From: CBEULR01 sp965544035
Lineage (GTDB): Bacteria; Bacillota; Desulfotomaculia; Desulfotomaculales; Desulforudaceae
DNA: 34,360 nt
Assembly: GCA_965544035.1 (NCBI GenBank)
Contig: CBEULR010000020.1
Coordinates: 1 to 34,360, forward strand
Reading direction: 5' to 3'
The notes below the pieces were generated by a model that worked only from the letters and a program-made list of their open reading frames with translations, had not been told where the DNA came from and made no database searches. This document shows positions 14,018 through 29,877 of the stretch, piece after piece. A program made the position numbers and the translations under genes. The stretch's first letter is position 1. Each line of letters begins with the position of its first letter.

Positions 14018-14842
14018 TTACTTACGCCGTTTCACGATCAGCTGGTTGCTGGCCTTGTTACGCTTCCTAGTCCTGGCACCCAGTGCCGGCTTGCCCCAGG
14101 GTGTAACCGGCGCGCGTCCGATGGGTGAACGACCCTCGCCACCGCCGTGGGGGTGGTCGACCGGGTTCATCACTACACCGCGCACCGTAGGCCGAATCCC
14201 GAGCCAGCGGGAGCGTCCCGCCTTACCGACCGTGATGTTCTCATGCTCAAGATTACCGACCTGACCGATGGTGGCCCGGCAATCCTGATGGAATAGTCTT
14301 ACCTCGCCGGAAGGGAGGCGCACATGCGCATAGTCACCCTCCTTGGCCATCAGCTGAGCAGAACCGCCGGCGGAGCGGACAACCTTGCCTCCCTGTCCCG
14401 GATACATTTCAATATTGTGAATCAGCATTCCGGCCGGGATGTTCCGAAGAGGCAGCGCGTTTCCGACCTTGATGTCGGCATCGGGACCAGAAACCACCGT
14501 CTGCCCCACCTTCAGCCCCACAGGCGCGATGATATAGCGCTTCTCGCCGTCTGCATAATGCAGCAGGGCAATATTGGCCGAACGGTTCGGGTCATATTCA
14601 ATAGTCGCCACCTTGGCCGGGATGTTATCCTTGTTGCGCTTGAAATCGATAATCCGGTACAGTCTCTTGTGACCCCCGCCGCGGTGCCGTACGGTCAGCC
14701 GGCCCTTGTTGTTGCGGCCGCCCGTTTTCCGGAGCGGTTCGGTCAGGGACTTCTCCGGTTCAACGGCGGTGATCTCACTAAAGTCCGATACCGTTACGAA
14801 GCGGCGTCCCGGAGAGGTAGGTTTAAATTTTTTGATCGACAT
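14018..14842 (-). CDS. rplB: 50S ribosomal protein L2
   Basis: L2 is one of the most conserved ribosomal proteins and is needed for subunit joining and peptidyl transferase activity. The 274-residue product has the OB and SH3-like RNA-binding folds, with GRNNKGRLTVRHRGGGHKR (42-60) and the C-terminal MNPVDHPHGGGEGRSPIGR whose histidine is important for activity. The start ATG has GGAGGG upstream. It lies 16 nt after rplW and 16 nt before rpsS. Confidence 0.98.
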   Translation of the reverse strand: MSIKKFKPTSPGRRFVTVSDFSEITAVEPEKSLTEPLRKTGGRNNKGRLTVRHRGGGHKRLYRIIDFKRNKDNIPAKVATIEYDPNRSANIALLHYADGEKRYIIAPVGLKVGQTVVSGPDADIKVGNALPLRNIPAGMLIHNIEMYPGQGGKVVRSAGGSAQLMAKEGDYAHVRLPSGEVRLFHQDCRATIGQVGNLEHENITVGKAGRSRWLGIRPTVRGVVMNPVDHPHGGGEGRSPIGRAPVTPWGKPALGARTRKRNKASNQLIVKRRK

Positions 14843-14858
14843 CCTTTTCCCTCCTTAC

Positions 14859-15146
14859 TTAAACGCCTTCAAAAACTTCGATCTTGTCGCCCGGCTGCAG
14901 CGTCACGATCGCCTTCTTCACTTCCGGCGTCCGCCCGATGCCCGTCCGGCGACGAATCTCTTTACCCTTTAACCGCACGGTGTTTACCTTGACCACCTTC
15001 ACCTTGAACAGTTCTTCCACCGCGCGCTTGATCTCGCTCTTGTTGGAACGCACATCCACCTCGAAGGTGTACTTGTTCCCCTCCAGCAGCGAGGTCGCTT
15101 TTTCGGTTATTCTCGGCTTCTTGATCACATCTTGTGCGAACTTCAT
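14859..15146 (-). CDS. rplW: 50S ribosomal protein L23
   Basis: L23 sits at the tunnel exit and is the main docking site for trigger factor and SRP. The 95-residue product has KKPRITEKATSLLEGNKYTFEVD (9-31), SNKSEIKRAVEELFKVKV (34-51) and GRTPEVKKAIVTLQPGDKIEVFEGV at the end. Its ATG overlaps the TGA stop of rplD in an ATGA (15143-15146), so the two are translationally coupled, with the binding site inside rplD. Confidence 0.97.
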   Translation of the reverse strand: MKFAQDVIKKPRITEKATSLLEGNKYTFEVDVRSNKSEIKRAVEELFKVKVVKVNTVRLKGKEIRRRTGIGRTPEVKKAIVTLQPGDKIEVFEGV

Positions 15147-15769
15147 CTGGACAGCACCTCCTCGACCTTGGCCACGGCATCCTTTGTGATCACCAGGTTG
15201 GGGTGATCAAGAACGTCGAGGACATTGAGATTGGCTGCTTCCAAAGACTTAACGCCCGGGATATTCCGTGAGGACCGCTCCACGCTGAAGTCCCGGTCGG
15301 CCGTAACCACCAGTGCCCCGTCGGCGGCCTTGAGGTTACCGAGTATATCCACCATTTTCCGGGTCTTCGGGGCGTCCAGACTGAGCTCATCCAGCACCAG
15401 AATCCGGCCCTCTTCAACCTTTGACGACAGGGCCGACTTGAGGGCCAGTCTCCGGACTTTCTTCGGCACACTGTATCTGTAGTCACGCGGATGGGGGCCG
15501 AACACGGTCCCGCCGCCGCGCCAGATCGGAGAACGTATGCTGCCGTGGCGTGCCCGACCGGTTCCCTTTTGACGCCAGGGCTTCCGCCCGCCGCCGCTGA
15601 CTTCGGATCTGGTCTTGGTATCGTGAGTGCCTTTACGCCGGTTGGCAAGCTGCATCACTACAACCTCGTGCAGTACAGCCTCATTCACGGCCTGCCCGAA
15701 TACAGCATCGCTCAGTTCGAGCTCACCCACTTGATCGCCGTTAACGTTATATACTGCTACCTTGGGCAT
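15143..15769 (-). CDS. rplD: 50S ribosomal protein L4
   Basis: L4 has a globular domain on the ribosome surface and a long loop that forms part of the exit tunnel wall with L22. The 208-residue product begins MPKVAVYNVNGDQVGELEL; the tunnel loop is at about 45-95, with GTHDTKTRSEVSGGGRKPW, RQKGTGRARHGSIRSPIWRGG and GPHPRDY. In Escherichia coli L4 represses the S10 operon; here rpsJ is preceded by tuf with a 14-nt gap, so that type of leader cannot exist at the usual place. Confidence 0.98.
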   Translation of the reverse strand: MPKVAVYNVNGDQVGELELSDAVFGQAVNEAVLHEVVVMQLANRRKGTHDTKTRSEVSGGGRKPWRQKGTGRARHGSIRSPIWRGGGTVFGPHPRDYRYSVPKKVRRLALKSALSSKVEEGRILVLDELSLDAPKTRKMVDILGNLKAADGALVVTADRDFSVERSSRNIPGVKSLEAANLNVLDVLDHPNLVITKDAVAKVEEVLSR

Positions 15770-15785
15770 TACCGCTCCTCCTTTC

Positions 15786-16415
15786 TCACCTGGCTTTGCG
15801 GGCTTCCTTGATCAGCAATAGCCCGCCGCGTGGTCCCGGAACGGCACCCTTTATCGCCAGCAAGTTTCTATCGGCGTCTACTTTGACAACCTCGAGATTC
15901 TGAATCGTCACCCGTTCATTACCATACTGTCCGGGCAGTTTGCGCCCCTTGAATACACGGGCCGGACCCTTTGCGGCCAGCGCGCCGGGACGGCGGTGAT
16001 ACTTGGAGCCGTGCGCCATAGGACCGCGGTGAAAGCCGTGCCGCTTGATGCCGCCCGCAAAACCGCGTCCCTTGGTCGTTCCCACAACGTCGACCAGCTG
16101 GCCGGGTTCAAACACATCACATTTAATCTCCTCGCCGACCTGATAGTTGTCGACGTCCTTGGTTCTGATCTCACGCAGATAGCGTACGGCTTTCAAACCG
16201 GACTTGGCCAGATGTCCGCGCACCGGCTTATTGACCAGCTTTTCGCGCCGTTCGCCCAACCCCAGCTGTATGGCGTTATAGCCGTCCCGATTCTCGGTCT
16301 TTTTTTGCACCACGGTGCAGGGACCGGCTTCAATCAGGGTAACCGGTACGGCTAAACCTTCGGGAGTGAAAATCTGCGTCATGCCCAACTTGCGCCCAAG
16401 GATTCCCTTGGCCAT
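15786..16415 (-). CDS. rplC: 50S ribosomal protein L3
   Basis: L3 is an early assembly protein whose long loop reaches close to the peptidyl transferase centre. The 209-residue product begins MAKGILGRKLGMTQIFTPEG and has the reaching loop GTTKGRGFAGGIKRHGFHRG (112-131) followed by PMAHGSKYHRRPGALAA, and the end GPRGGLLLIKEARKAR. The ATG is preceded by AGGAGGTG. It starts 29 nt after the rpsJ stop. Confidence 0.98.
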   Translation of the reverse strand: MAKGILGRKLGMTQIFTPEGLAVPVTLIEAGPCTVVQKKTENRDGYNAIQLGLGERREKLVNKPVRGHLAKSGLKAVRYLREIRTKDVDNYQVGEEIKCDVFEPGQLVDVVGTTKGRGFAGGIKRHGFHRGPMAHGSKYHRRPGALAAKGPARVFKGRKLPGQYGNERVTIQNLEVVKVDADRNLLAIKGAVPGPRGGLLLIKEARKAR

Positions 16416-16444
16416 TGTTCACACCTCCTGCTACACACAAATCG

Positions 16445-16753
16445 CTACAGCTTGATTTCGATGTCAACGCCGGCCGGCAAATCCAGACGCATCAGAGCGT
16501 CAACCGTCTTGGGCGTCGGTTCGAGAATATCGATCAGGCGCTTGTGCGTTCTAATCTCAAACTGCTCGCGCGAATCTTTATCCTTATGCGGCGAACGCAA
16601 TATCGTGTAAATGTTTTTCTCGGTGGGCAGGGGGATCGGACCGGCTACGTTGGCACCGGTTCGCTTCGCCGTGTCCACAATCTTCTGCGCCGACTGATCA
16701 AGCATGTTGTGGTCAAAAGCTTTCAGCCGGATGCGGATCTTTTGCCTTTCCAT
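16445..16753 (-). CDS. rpsJ: 30S ribosomal protein S10
   Basis: S10 is in the head of the small subunit and, as NusE, also works with NusB and NusG in transcription antitermination. The 102-residue product begins MERQKIRIRLKAFDHNMLDQSAQ, has GPIPLPTEKNIYTILRSPHK (39-58) and ends PAGVDIEIKL, as in nearly all bacteria. It lies 14 nt after tuf1, with no promoter or terminator between, so the S10 operon continues the str operon transcript. Confidence 0.98.
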   Translation of the reverse strand: MERQKIRIRLKAFDHNMLDQSAQKIVDTAKRTGANVAGPIPLPTEKNIYTILRSPHKDKDSREQFEIRTHKRLIDILEPTPKTVDALMRLDLPAGVDIEIKL

Positions 16754-16767
16754 AACGAACCTCCCGC

Positions 16768-17970
<1,203 letters not shown>

Positions 17971-18008
17971 TTTCGATCAGTTCCTCCTTAGGAAAATTTT
18001 AGTGATTA

Positions 18009-20078
18009 TTAATATTTTTTGATAAGCTTATCCGCAATATTCTGCGGCACTTCCGCATACTCCGAAAACTGCATGGTATAGGTTCCCCGACCCTGGGTGC
18101 GGGAACGAAGCTCGGTGGCGTAGCCGAACATTTCCGCCAACGGCACCCGTGCATGCACCAGACGGGTCTTACCCTGCAATTCCATGTCGGCGATTTGCCC
18201 GCGCCTTGCGTTCAGGTCGCTGATCACGTCTCCGGTGTATTCCTCCGGCACCACGACCTCAACCCGCATAATCGGTTCCAACAGTACCGGATCAGCCTTG
18301 ACGGCCGCATCCTTAAAAGCCATCGAGGCGGCAATCTTGAAGGCGACCTCCGAGGAGTCCACCGGGTGATACGAACCGTCCACCAGTTCGACGCGAACGT
18401 CCATCACCGGATAACCGTAAAGCACGCCGCTGTGGAGGGCATCAAGCACACCGGCTTCCACGGCCGGAATGTATTCCTTAGGCACCACTCCGCCGACAAT
18501 ACTGTTCACAAACTCAAAGCCCTGTCCCCGCTCGCGCGGCTCGATCGCAAGTACCACATGTCCGTACTGACCGCGACCGCCGCTCTGCCGTACAAACTTT
18601 CCTTCAGCCTTGGCGCTGGAGCGCACGGTCTCCTTATAGGCGACCTGTGTCCGTCCGACATTGGCCTGCACCTTGAACTCACGCAGCAGGCGGTCCACAA
18701 TAATCTCCAGATGAAGCTCGCCCATCCCCGAAATCACGGTCTGGCCGGTTTCCTCATCATATTTGATCTTAAACGTGGGATCCTCTTCGGCCAGACGCGC
18801 CAGGGCCACACCCATCTTATCCTGGTCGGCCTTGGTTTTCGGTTCGATCGCCACCCAGATCACCGGATCGGGAAAGACCATTGTCTCCAATATGACCGGC
18901 TCTTGTTCATCACAAAGAGTATCGCCCGTCGTCGTAAACTTCAGTCCCACGGCGGCCGCGATATCTCCCGCACAAACCTCATCCACGTCCTCCCGGTGGT
19001 TGGCATGCAGTCGCAGAAGTCTCCCGATACGCTCCTTCTTATTCTTTGTAGAGTTGTATACATAAGACCCCGACTTGAGCGTACCGGAATACACACGGAA
19101 AAAGGTCAGTTTTCCGACGTAAGGATCAATCATAATCTTAAAGGCCAAAGCCGAAAAAGGCGCGTTTTCGTCGACCGGACGCTCTGCTTCCTGATCCGTA
19201 CCCGGAATGACGCCACGTACCGCAGCAATATCACTGGGCGACGGCAGGAAATCCACCACCGCGTCCAGGAGCGGCTGCACACCCTTGTTCTTATACGAAG
19301 AACCACAGAGGACGGGAATCATCGACAGACTCAGAGTGCCCTTACGGATGCCCCTCTTAATCTCCTCGGGAGTGATCTCCTCACCCTCAAGGTACTTATC
19401 GAGCAATTCCTCGTCGGTTTCGGCAACGGCTTCCAGCAGCTTATCGCGGTACTCAGCCACGAGTTCGGCCATGTCATCCGGGATGTCAATGTACTTATAA
19501 TCCTTGCCCAGATCGTCAAGGTACAGGAACGCCTGATTGTTGATCAGATCCACAATCCCCCGGAAGTGTTCTTCCGCGCCGATCGGCAACTGAACGGCCA
19601 CCGGGTTGGCACCTAGTTTGCTTCTTATCGAATTCAGGCTCCTATGGAAATCGGCACCTATCCGGTCCATTTTATTGATGTAGGCAATGCGCGGCACGCC
19701 ATACTTGTCGGCCTGACGCCATACCGTTTCCGATTGGGGTTCAACCCCGCCTACAGCACAAAAGACCGCGATCGCTCCGTCAAGCACGCGCAGGGAGCGT
19801 TCCACTTCGACCGTGAAGTCCACGTGGCCTGGTGTGTCAATGATGTTAATCCGACAATCGCGCCAAAAGCAGGTCGTCGCCGCGGAAGTAATCGTGATTC
19901 CGCGCTCCTGCTCCTGGGCCATCCAGTCCATAGTCGCCGCCCCATCGTCAACCTCGCCGATACGATGCACCCTACCGGTATAGAAGAGGATCCGCTCGGT
20001 CGTCGTCGTCTTGCCGGCGTCGATGTGTGCCATTATTCCGATGTTTCTTGTCTTCTCGAGCGGAAAAGACCGGCCCAT
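18009..20078 (-). CDS. fusA: Elongation factor G
   Basis: EF-G moves the tRNAs and mRNA by one codon using GTP and also helps recycle ribosomes with RRF. The 689-residue length is usual. The G domain has AHIDAGKT (17-24), ERGITITSAAT (59-69), DTPGHVDF and NKMDR; domain 2 follows at about 300, and the C-terminal half has GMGELHLEI (domain III) and the domain IV segment RGQYGHVV. It lies 12 nt after rpsG and upstream of tuf1, the standard str order. Only one fusA is in the window. Confidence 0.98.
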   Translation of the reverse strand: MGRSFPLEKTRNIGIMAHIDAGKTTTTERILFYTGRVHRIGEVDDGAATMDWMAQEQERGITITSAATTCFWRDCRINIIDTPGHVDFTVEVERSLRVLDGAIAVFCAVGGVEPQSETVWRQADKYGVPRIAYINKMDRIGADFHRSLNSIRSKLGANPVAVQLPIGAEEHFRGIVDLINNQAFLYLDDLGKDYKYIDIPDDMAELVAEYRDKLLEAVAETDEELLDKYLEGEEITPEEIKRGIRKGTLSLSMIPVLCGSSYKNKGVQPLLDAVVDFLPSPSDIAAVRGVIPGTDQEAERPVDENAPFSALAFKIMIDPYVGKLTFFRVYSGTLKSGSYVYNSTKNKKERIGRLLRLHANHREDVDEVCAGDIAAAVGLKFTTTGDTLCDEQEPVILETMVFPDPVIWVAIEPKTKADQDKMGVALARLAEEDPTFKIKYDEETGQTVISGMGELHLEIIVDRLLREFKVQANVGRTQVAYKETVRSSAKAEGKFVRQSGGRGQYGHVVLAIEPRERGQGFEFVNSIVGGVVPKEYIPAVEAGVLDALHSGVLYGYPVMDVRVELVDGSYHPVDSSEVAFKIAASMAFKDAAVKADPVLLEPIMRVEVVVPEEYTGDVISDLNARRGQIADMELQGKTRLVHARVPLAEMFGYATELRSRTQGRGTYTMQFSEYAEVPQNIADKLIKKY

Positions 20079-20090
20079 CAGTCTACCTCC

Positions 20091-20561
20091 CTACCACCTG
20101 TAGTGTGCAAACGCCTTGTTCGCCTCCGCCATGCGGTGCGTATCCTCTCTCTTTTTCGCGGCTCCGCCGACACCGTTTGCGGCATCCATGATCTCGGCCG
20201 CCAGTTTTTCCTTCATAGTCCGCCCCGGTCTCTGACGGGCATAGGTGGTCAGCCACCTGATCGCCAGCGTCTGCTTTCTCTCCGGGCGAACCTCAACCGG
20301 CACCTGATAGTTGGCACCGCCAACACGCCGGGGCCGTGTTTCCACGATAGGCATCACGTTTTTCATAGCCTGCTCGAACACTTCCATTGGGTCCTTGCCG
20401 GTTTTCTCCCGTATGATATCAAAGGCGCCGTAGCAGATTGCCTCCGAAACGCTTCTTTCACCATCAAGCATGACCTGATTAATCAGCTTGGTCAGCACCT
20501 TGCTATCGTACACGGGGTCAGGCAGGACTTCCCTCTTCGGTACAGCTCCTCTGCGAGGCAC
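20091..20561 (-). CDS. rpsG: 30S ribosomal protein S7
   Basis: S7 starts assembly of the small-subunit head and touches E-site tRNA. The 156-residue product begins MPRRGAVPKREVLPDPVYDSKVL-like (MPRRGAVPKREVLPDPVYD) and has RVGGANYQVPVEVRPERKQTL and the C-terminal KREDTHRMAEANKAFAHYRW, all diagnostic. The start is GTG (20559-20561) with GGGGGAA upstream. In Escherichia coli S7 represses the str operon by binding the rpsL-rpsG gap; here that gap is only 12 nt. Confidence 0.98.
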   Translation of the reverse strand: MPRRGAVPKREVLPDPVYDSKVLTKLINQVMLDGERSVSEAICYGAFDIIREKTGKDPMEVFEQAMKNVMPIVETRPRRVGGANYQVPVEVRPERKQTLAIRWLTTYARQRPGRTMKEKLAAEIMDAANGVGGAAKKREDTHRMAEANKAFAHYRW

Positions 20562-20573
20562 TGTCTTCCCCCC

Positions 20574-20948
20574 TTACTTCTTGGGCCGTTTGGCACCGTA
20601 TTTCGAGCGACCGCGATTGCGGTTCGCCACACCCGCGGTGTCCAATGCCCCGCGGATGATATGATAGCGTGCACCGGGCAGATCCTTCACCCTGCCGCCG
20701 CGGACCAAAACCACCGAGTGCTCCTGCAGGTTGTGCCCGATTCCCGGGATATATGTGGTAACCTCATAACCATTCGTCAACCGGACACGGGCCACCTTAC
20801 GCAGTGCCGAATTCGGTTTCTTGGGCGTCGTCGTGTACACGCGCGTGCAAACCCCCCGCCGCTGCGGGCATTCGGTCAGGGCCGGTGAAGCCGATTTCTT
20901 GCTGAGGCTCTTCCGCCCCTTACGTATAAGTTGGCTGATGGTGGGCAT
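20574..20948 (-). CDS. rpsL: 30S ribosomal protein S12
   Basis: S12 lies at the decoding centre and controls accuracy; it is the target of streptomycin resistance mutations. The 124-residue product begins MPTISQLIRKGRKSL. The decoding loops TTPKKPNSALRKVA and PGIGHNLQEHS have the normal, streptomycin-sensitive residues. ATG at 20946-20948 is used, with GAGGAGGTG upstream; the frame is open six codons further but that region holds the binding site. It follows the L7Ae-like gene after 77 nt that contain a terminator-like hairpin. Confidence 0.98.
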   Translation of the reverse strand: MPTISQLIRKGRKSLSKKSASPALTECPQRRGVCTRVYTTTPKKPNSALRKVARVRLTNGYEVTTYIPGIGHNLQEHSVVLVRGGRVKDLPGARYHIIRGALDTAGVANRNRGRSKYGAKRPKK

Positions 20949-20976
20949 TCTTACACACCTCCTCACTGCTAAACTT

Positions 20977-21014
20977 AAAAAACAGTATGCCCCCTACCTG
21001 ACGGTAAGGGGCAT
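20977..21014 (-). terminator. Terminator-like hairpin between the L7Ae-like gene and rpsL
   Basis: On the minus strand, 21003-21014 pairs with 20987-20998 over 12 bp (one G-U), with a 4-nt loop; four bases later there is a run of six T (20977-20982). This is close to a rho-independent terminator. As rpsL and the genes after it have no other visible promoter, it would act as a partial terminator or attenuator rather than a full stop. Confidence 0.6.
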
Positions 21015-21025
21015 CAAAAAACTGC

Positions 21026-21277
21026 TTACTCCTTAGTAATTGCCGCGGACGCACATCCGACCGATATGCCGCAGGCCTTACCCAGTTCCCGCATCGAGGG
21101 AACCTCAACCAGCGGAATCGCTTTCGCCCGGCAGGCCCGTATAATCGGATCCACTACACGTACGTCGGCATCCTGTGCCAAGTACACGGCCTGAGCCTGC
21201 CCCCGCTGTATTGCTTTAAGAGTCTGCTTTGACCCCACCGTCTTTTCCCGGGCTGCGCTCAATCTCTCGAAGGGCAC
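21026..21277 (-). CDS. L7Ae-like K-turn RNA-binding protein (YbxF/RplGB family)
   Basis: This 83-residue protein belongs to the bacterial L7Ae relatives found between rpoC and rpsL in Firmicutes; Bacillus YbxF binds kink-turn RNA. Its features are SKQTLKAIQRGQAQAVYLAQDAD (16-38), then PLVEVPSMRELGKACGISVGCASAAI near the end, matching the family's RNA-contact helix and V-x-S-M-x-x-L-G-K-A-C-G-I motif. The GTG start (21275-21277) fits the family start; the site before it (GAGGTCAG) is close to the start. It is the first gene after the promoter at 21311-21339. Whether it acts in the ribosome or as a regulator is not known. Confidence 0.93.
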   Translation of the reverse strand: MPFERLSAAREKTVGSKQTLKAIQRGQAQAVYLAQDADVRVVDPIIRACRAKAIPLVEVPSMRELGKACGISVGCASAAITKE

Positions 21278-21310
21278 CTGACCTCATCCCCCCAAGAATC
21301 ACACTTAAAA

Positions 21311-21339
21311 ATGATAGCACCGCCTTATTTGTTTGTCAA
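21311..21339 (-). promoter_or_regulatory. Strong sigma-A promoter of the L7Ae-str-S10-spc-alpha run
   Basis: TTGACA (21334-21339, perfect), 17 nt, TATCAT (21311-21316), in the 69-nt gap after rpoC. It can drive all genes from the L7Ae-like gene to rplQ. No terminator follows rpoC, so read-through from rpoBC is also possible. Confidence 0.88.
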
Positions 21340-21346
21340 CGCAAAA

Positions 21347-24823
<3,477 letters not shown>

Positions 24824-24840
24824 CGAACAAGCTCCCCCCA

Positions 24841-28344
<3,504 letters not shown>

Positions 28345-28478
28345 ACCTCAACCCCCTGCATTGAAATACTAAAAGCAAGGTTCCAACAATTACCTCGCTT
28401 TCCTCTCCATATTACCCCTATCTAAGTAGTATAACCCCAGTATATCCTGAAATACACATATAAGGGCAACGACTAATT

Positions 28479-28507
28479 ATGTTATCACATTACGCGATTT
28501 CAGTCAA
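28479..28507 (-). promoter_or_regulatory. Sigma-A promoter of rpoBC
   Basis: TTGACT (28502-28507), 17 nt, TAACAT (28479-28484), starting just beyond the rplL terminator. The transcript would have a leader of about 125 nt before rpoB, in which I see no clear regulatory structure. A weaker second -10 (TATACT, about 28439-28444) is also possible. Confidence 0.82.
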
Positions 28508-28509
28508 GC

Positions 28510-28540
28510 AAAATTGCACCCCGATGATCGGGGTGCAATT
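28510..28540 (-). terminator. Strong rho-independent terminator after rplL
   Basis: A perfect 13-bp stem (28512-28524 with 28528-28540) with a 3-nt loop is followed on the minus strand by a T run. It lies about 30 nt after the rplL stop and separates rplJL from rpoBC. Confidence 0.92.
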
Positions 28541-28570
28541 GTTAAATTCGGATCGATTCGACCTTAACCG

Positions 28571-28960
28571 CTACTTGATTTCGATACCGGCGCCGACTTC
28601 CTCCAGCTTGGCCTTGATGGCTTCAGCCTCGTCCTTCGCAACCTTTTCCTTGACCGGCTTCGGAGCATTGTCGACCAGTTCCTTGGCTTCCTTAAGGCCG
28701 AGACCGGTAATCTCGCGCACAACCTTGATCACATTGATCTTCTTGTCTCCAACGCTCTTCAGGATGACGTCGAACTCGGTCTGTTCTTCTTCAGCAGGTG
28801 CAGCGGCGGCAGCAGCACCGGCGGCAGGCACGGCGGCAACAGCAGCAACCGGCGCGGCGGCCGATACGCCGAACTCTTCCTCCATAGCCTTGACCAGCTC
28901 AGCAAGCTCCAGCACGGTCAGGCCCTTCACAGCTTCGATAATCTCGTTCACTTTAGACAT
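28571..28960 (-). CDS. rplL: 50S ribosomal protein L7/L12
   Basis: L7/L12 forms the multi-copy stalk that recruits translation GTPases such as EF-Tu and EF-G. The 129-residue product has the N-terminal dimer and L10-binding domain (1-32), a flexible Ala/Pro hinge (33-58, with repeated AAAPA-type residues) and the C-terminal factor-binding domain (about 60-129, with KINVIKVVREITGLGLKEAK). ATG has TAGGAGGTT upstream. It follows rplJ after 83 nt and ends at a strong terminator. Confidence 0.98.
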   Translation of the reverse strand: MSKVNEIIEAVKGLTVLELAELVKAMEEEFGVSAAAPVAAVAAVPAAGAAAAAAPAEEEQTEFDVILKSVGDKKINVIKVVREITGLGLKEAKELVDNAPKPVKEKVAKDEAEAIKAKLEEVGAGIEIK

Positions 28961-29043
28961 TGGGTTTTTAACCTCCTAAAATAAAAATTTTTCACGGAAT
29001 GCAAACCTTGAGGCCTTCACATCGGTCGCGAGGAAACAGCCTT

Positions 29044-29580
29044 TTATGATGCTTCCTGGGCTTTCTTCTCTCGCACGGCCTCCAGAGCGTAAACCAGCTT
29101 ACGGATGCTACCCTGCAGGACGCTGACCAATCCGGCGAGCGGTGCCTGGAATCCGCCTGCCACCTGAGCCAGCAGAACTTCACGCGGCGGGAGATCGGCC
29201 AGATTTTTCACATCATCCGCAGTGATGACCCGGCCTTCAACAACGCCGCCCTTGAAAGAAAACTGCTTGAGTTCCTTATCGAATTCGGTAACCACCTTGG
29301 GTACAGCGACAAAATCCTCGAACCCAAAGGCCAGGGCGGTCGGCCCGGTCAGGAACTGTTCCAGCCCCTCCAACCCGGCTTCCCGGGCGGCAATTGCGGT
29401 AATCGTGTTCTTGGACACGAACAGCTGCCCGCCCGACTCACGCATTTTCTTCCGAAGCCTGCTGAGATCGGCTACGTTCAGGCCGCGATACTCGGTAAAG
29501 ACAACGACCTTGGCGTTGCTGAATTTCTCCTTCAGTTCGGCTACAGCCTTAACCTTTTCTTCTCTCGTTGCCGGCACCAT
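29044..29580 (-). CDS. rplJ: 50S ribosomal protein L10
   Basis: L10 fixes the L7/L12 dimers to the ribosome stalk base. The 178-residue product has the N-terminal rRNA-binding domain (EEKVKAVAELKEKFSNAKVVVFTEYRGLNV...) and a C-terminal helix that would bind L7/L12 dimers (about 135-178, ending VREKKAQEAS). ATG is preceded by AAGGAGGTG. Upstream is the L10 leader RNA with an attenuator hairpin (29603-29735), so L10 levels are probably controlled by feedback of L10 or the L10-L12 complex on this leader. Confidence 0.98.
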   Translation of the reverse strand: MVPATREEKVKAVAELKEKFSNAKVVVFTEYRGLNVADLSRLRKKMRESGGQLFVSKNTITAIAAREAGLEGLEQFLTGPTALAFGFEDFVAVPKVVTEFDKELKQFSFKGGVVEGRVITADDVKNLADLPPREVLLAQVAGGFQAPLAGLVSVLQGSIRKLVYALEAVREKKAQEAS

Positions 29581-29602
29581 TACACCTCCTTAGCACGAAA
29601 AT

Positions 29603-29641
29603 AGAAAAGACCCCTGCAGACAGACGGCCTACAGAGGTCTT
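29603..29641 (-). terminator. Attenuator terminator in the rplJ leader
   Basis: AAGACCTCTGTAG pairs with CTGCAGGGGTCTT over 13 bp around a 9-nt loop, followed by TTTTC. It ends inside the leader of rplJ. Confidence 0.82.
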
Positions 29642-29735
29642 GTTTTCGACCTTGCAGATGCCAGTCCTCGGTTGGCCGGTGGACACCATTAAGCCTTGCG
29701 GCACCAACTGTCTACAGTCTGGGGTAAAACAGATG
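29603..29735 (-). promoter_or_regulatory. L10 (rplJ) leader RNA with attenuator
   Basis: The 297-nt gap upstream of rplJ contains the segment GTGCCGCAAGGCTTAAT (about 29688-29704, minus strand) and flanking complementary arms (CAGTTGG with CCAACCG) that are the hallmark of the Firmicute L10 leader. It is followed by a 13-bp hairpin with G-U pairs (29629-29641 with 29607-29619) and a T run, which is a rho-independent terminator 25 nt before the rplJ start. In known examples the leader binds L10 or L10-L12 and switches between termination and read-through. The exact 5' limit is inferred. Confidence 0.85.
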
Positions 29736-29791
29736 CCGGATGCCGGAAAGCGGGGGCCGGAAAGCACCCCGGTTCATCCTGACAAACTCGT

Positions 29792-29820
29792 CATCTGCTC
29801 TACACGTTTTAACTTGTCAA
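29792..29820 (-). promoter_or_regulatory. Possible promoter of the rplJL leader
   Basis: A perfect TTGACA (29815-29820) lies 58 nt after the rplA stop. At 17 nt the -10 would be CAGATG (29792-29797), which is weak. A promoter here is expected for a separately controlled rplJL unit, but the -10 leaves it uncertain. Confidence 0.4.
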
Positions 29821-29877
29821 CCCGCCCCAAGCATCCCGATACTCACGAAGTAAGACGCGGGAGTCGGAGCTGGGCAA

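Noticed and set aside
18153..19616. Long open frame of 487 codons on the plus strand
   Set aside because: It lies wholly opposite fusA, which is certain; codon use of the GC-rich gene keeps the opposite strand open.
28403..28423. Six-codon frame (MERKAR) in the rpoB leader
   Set aside because: It is too short, and the GGGG before it is poorly placed; no attenuator follows.
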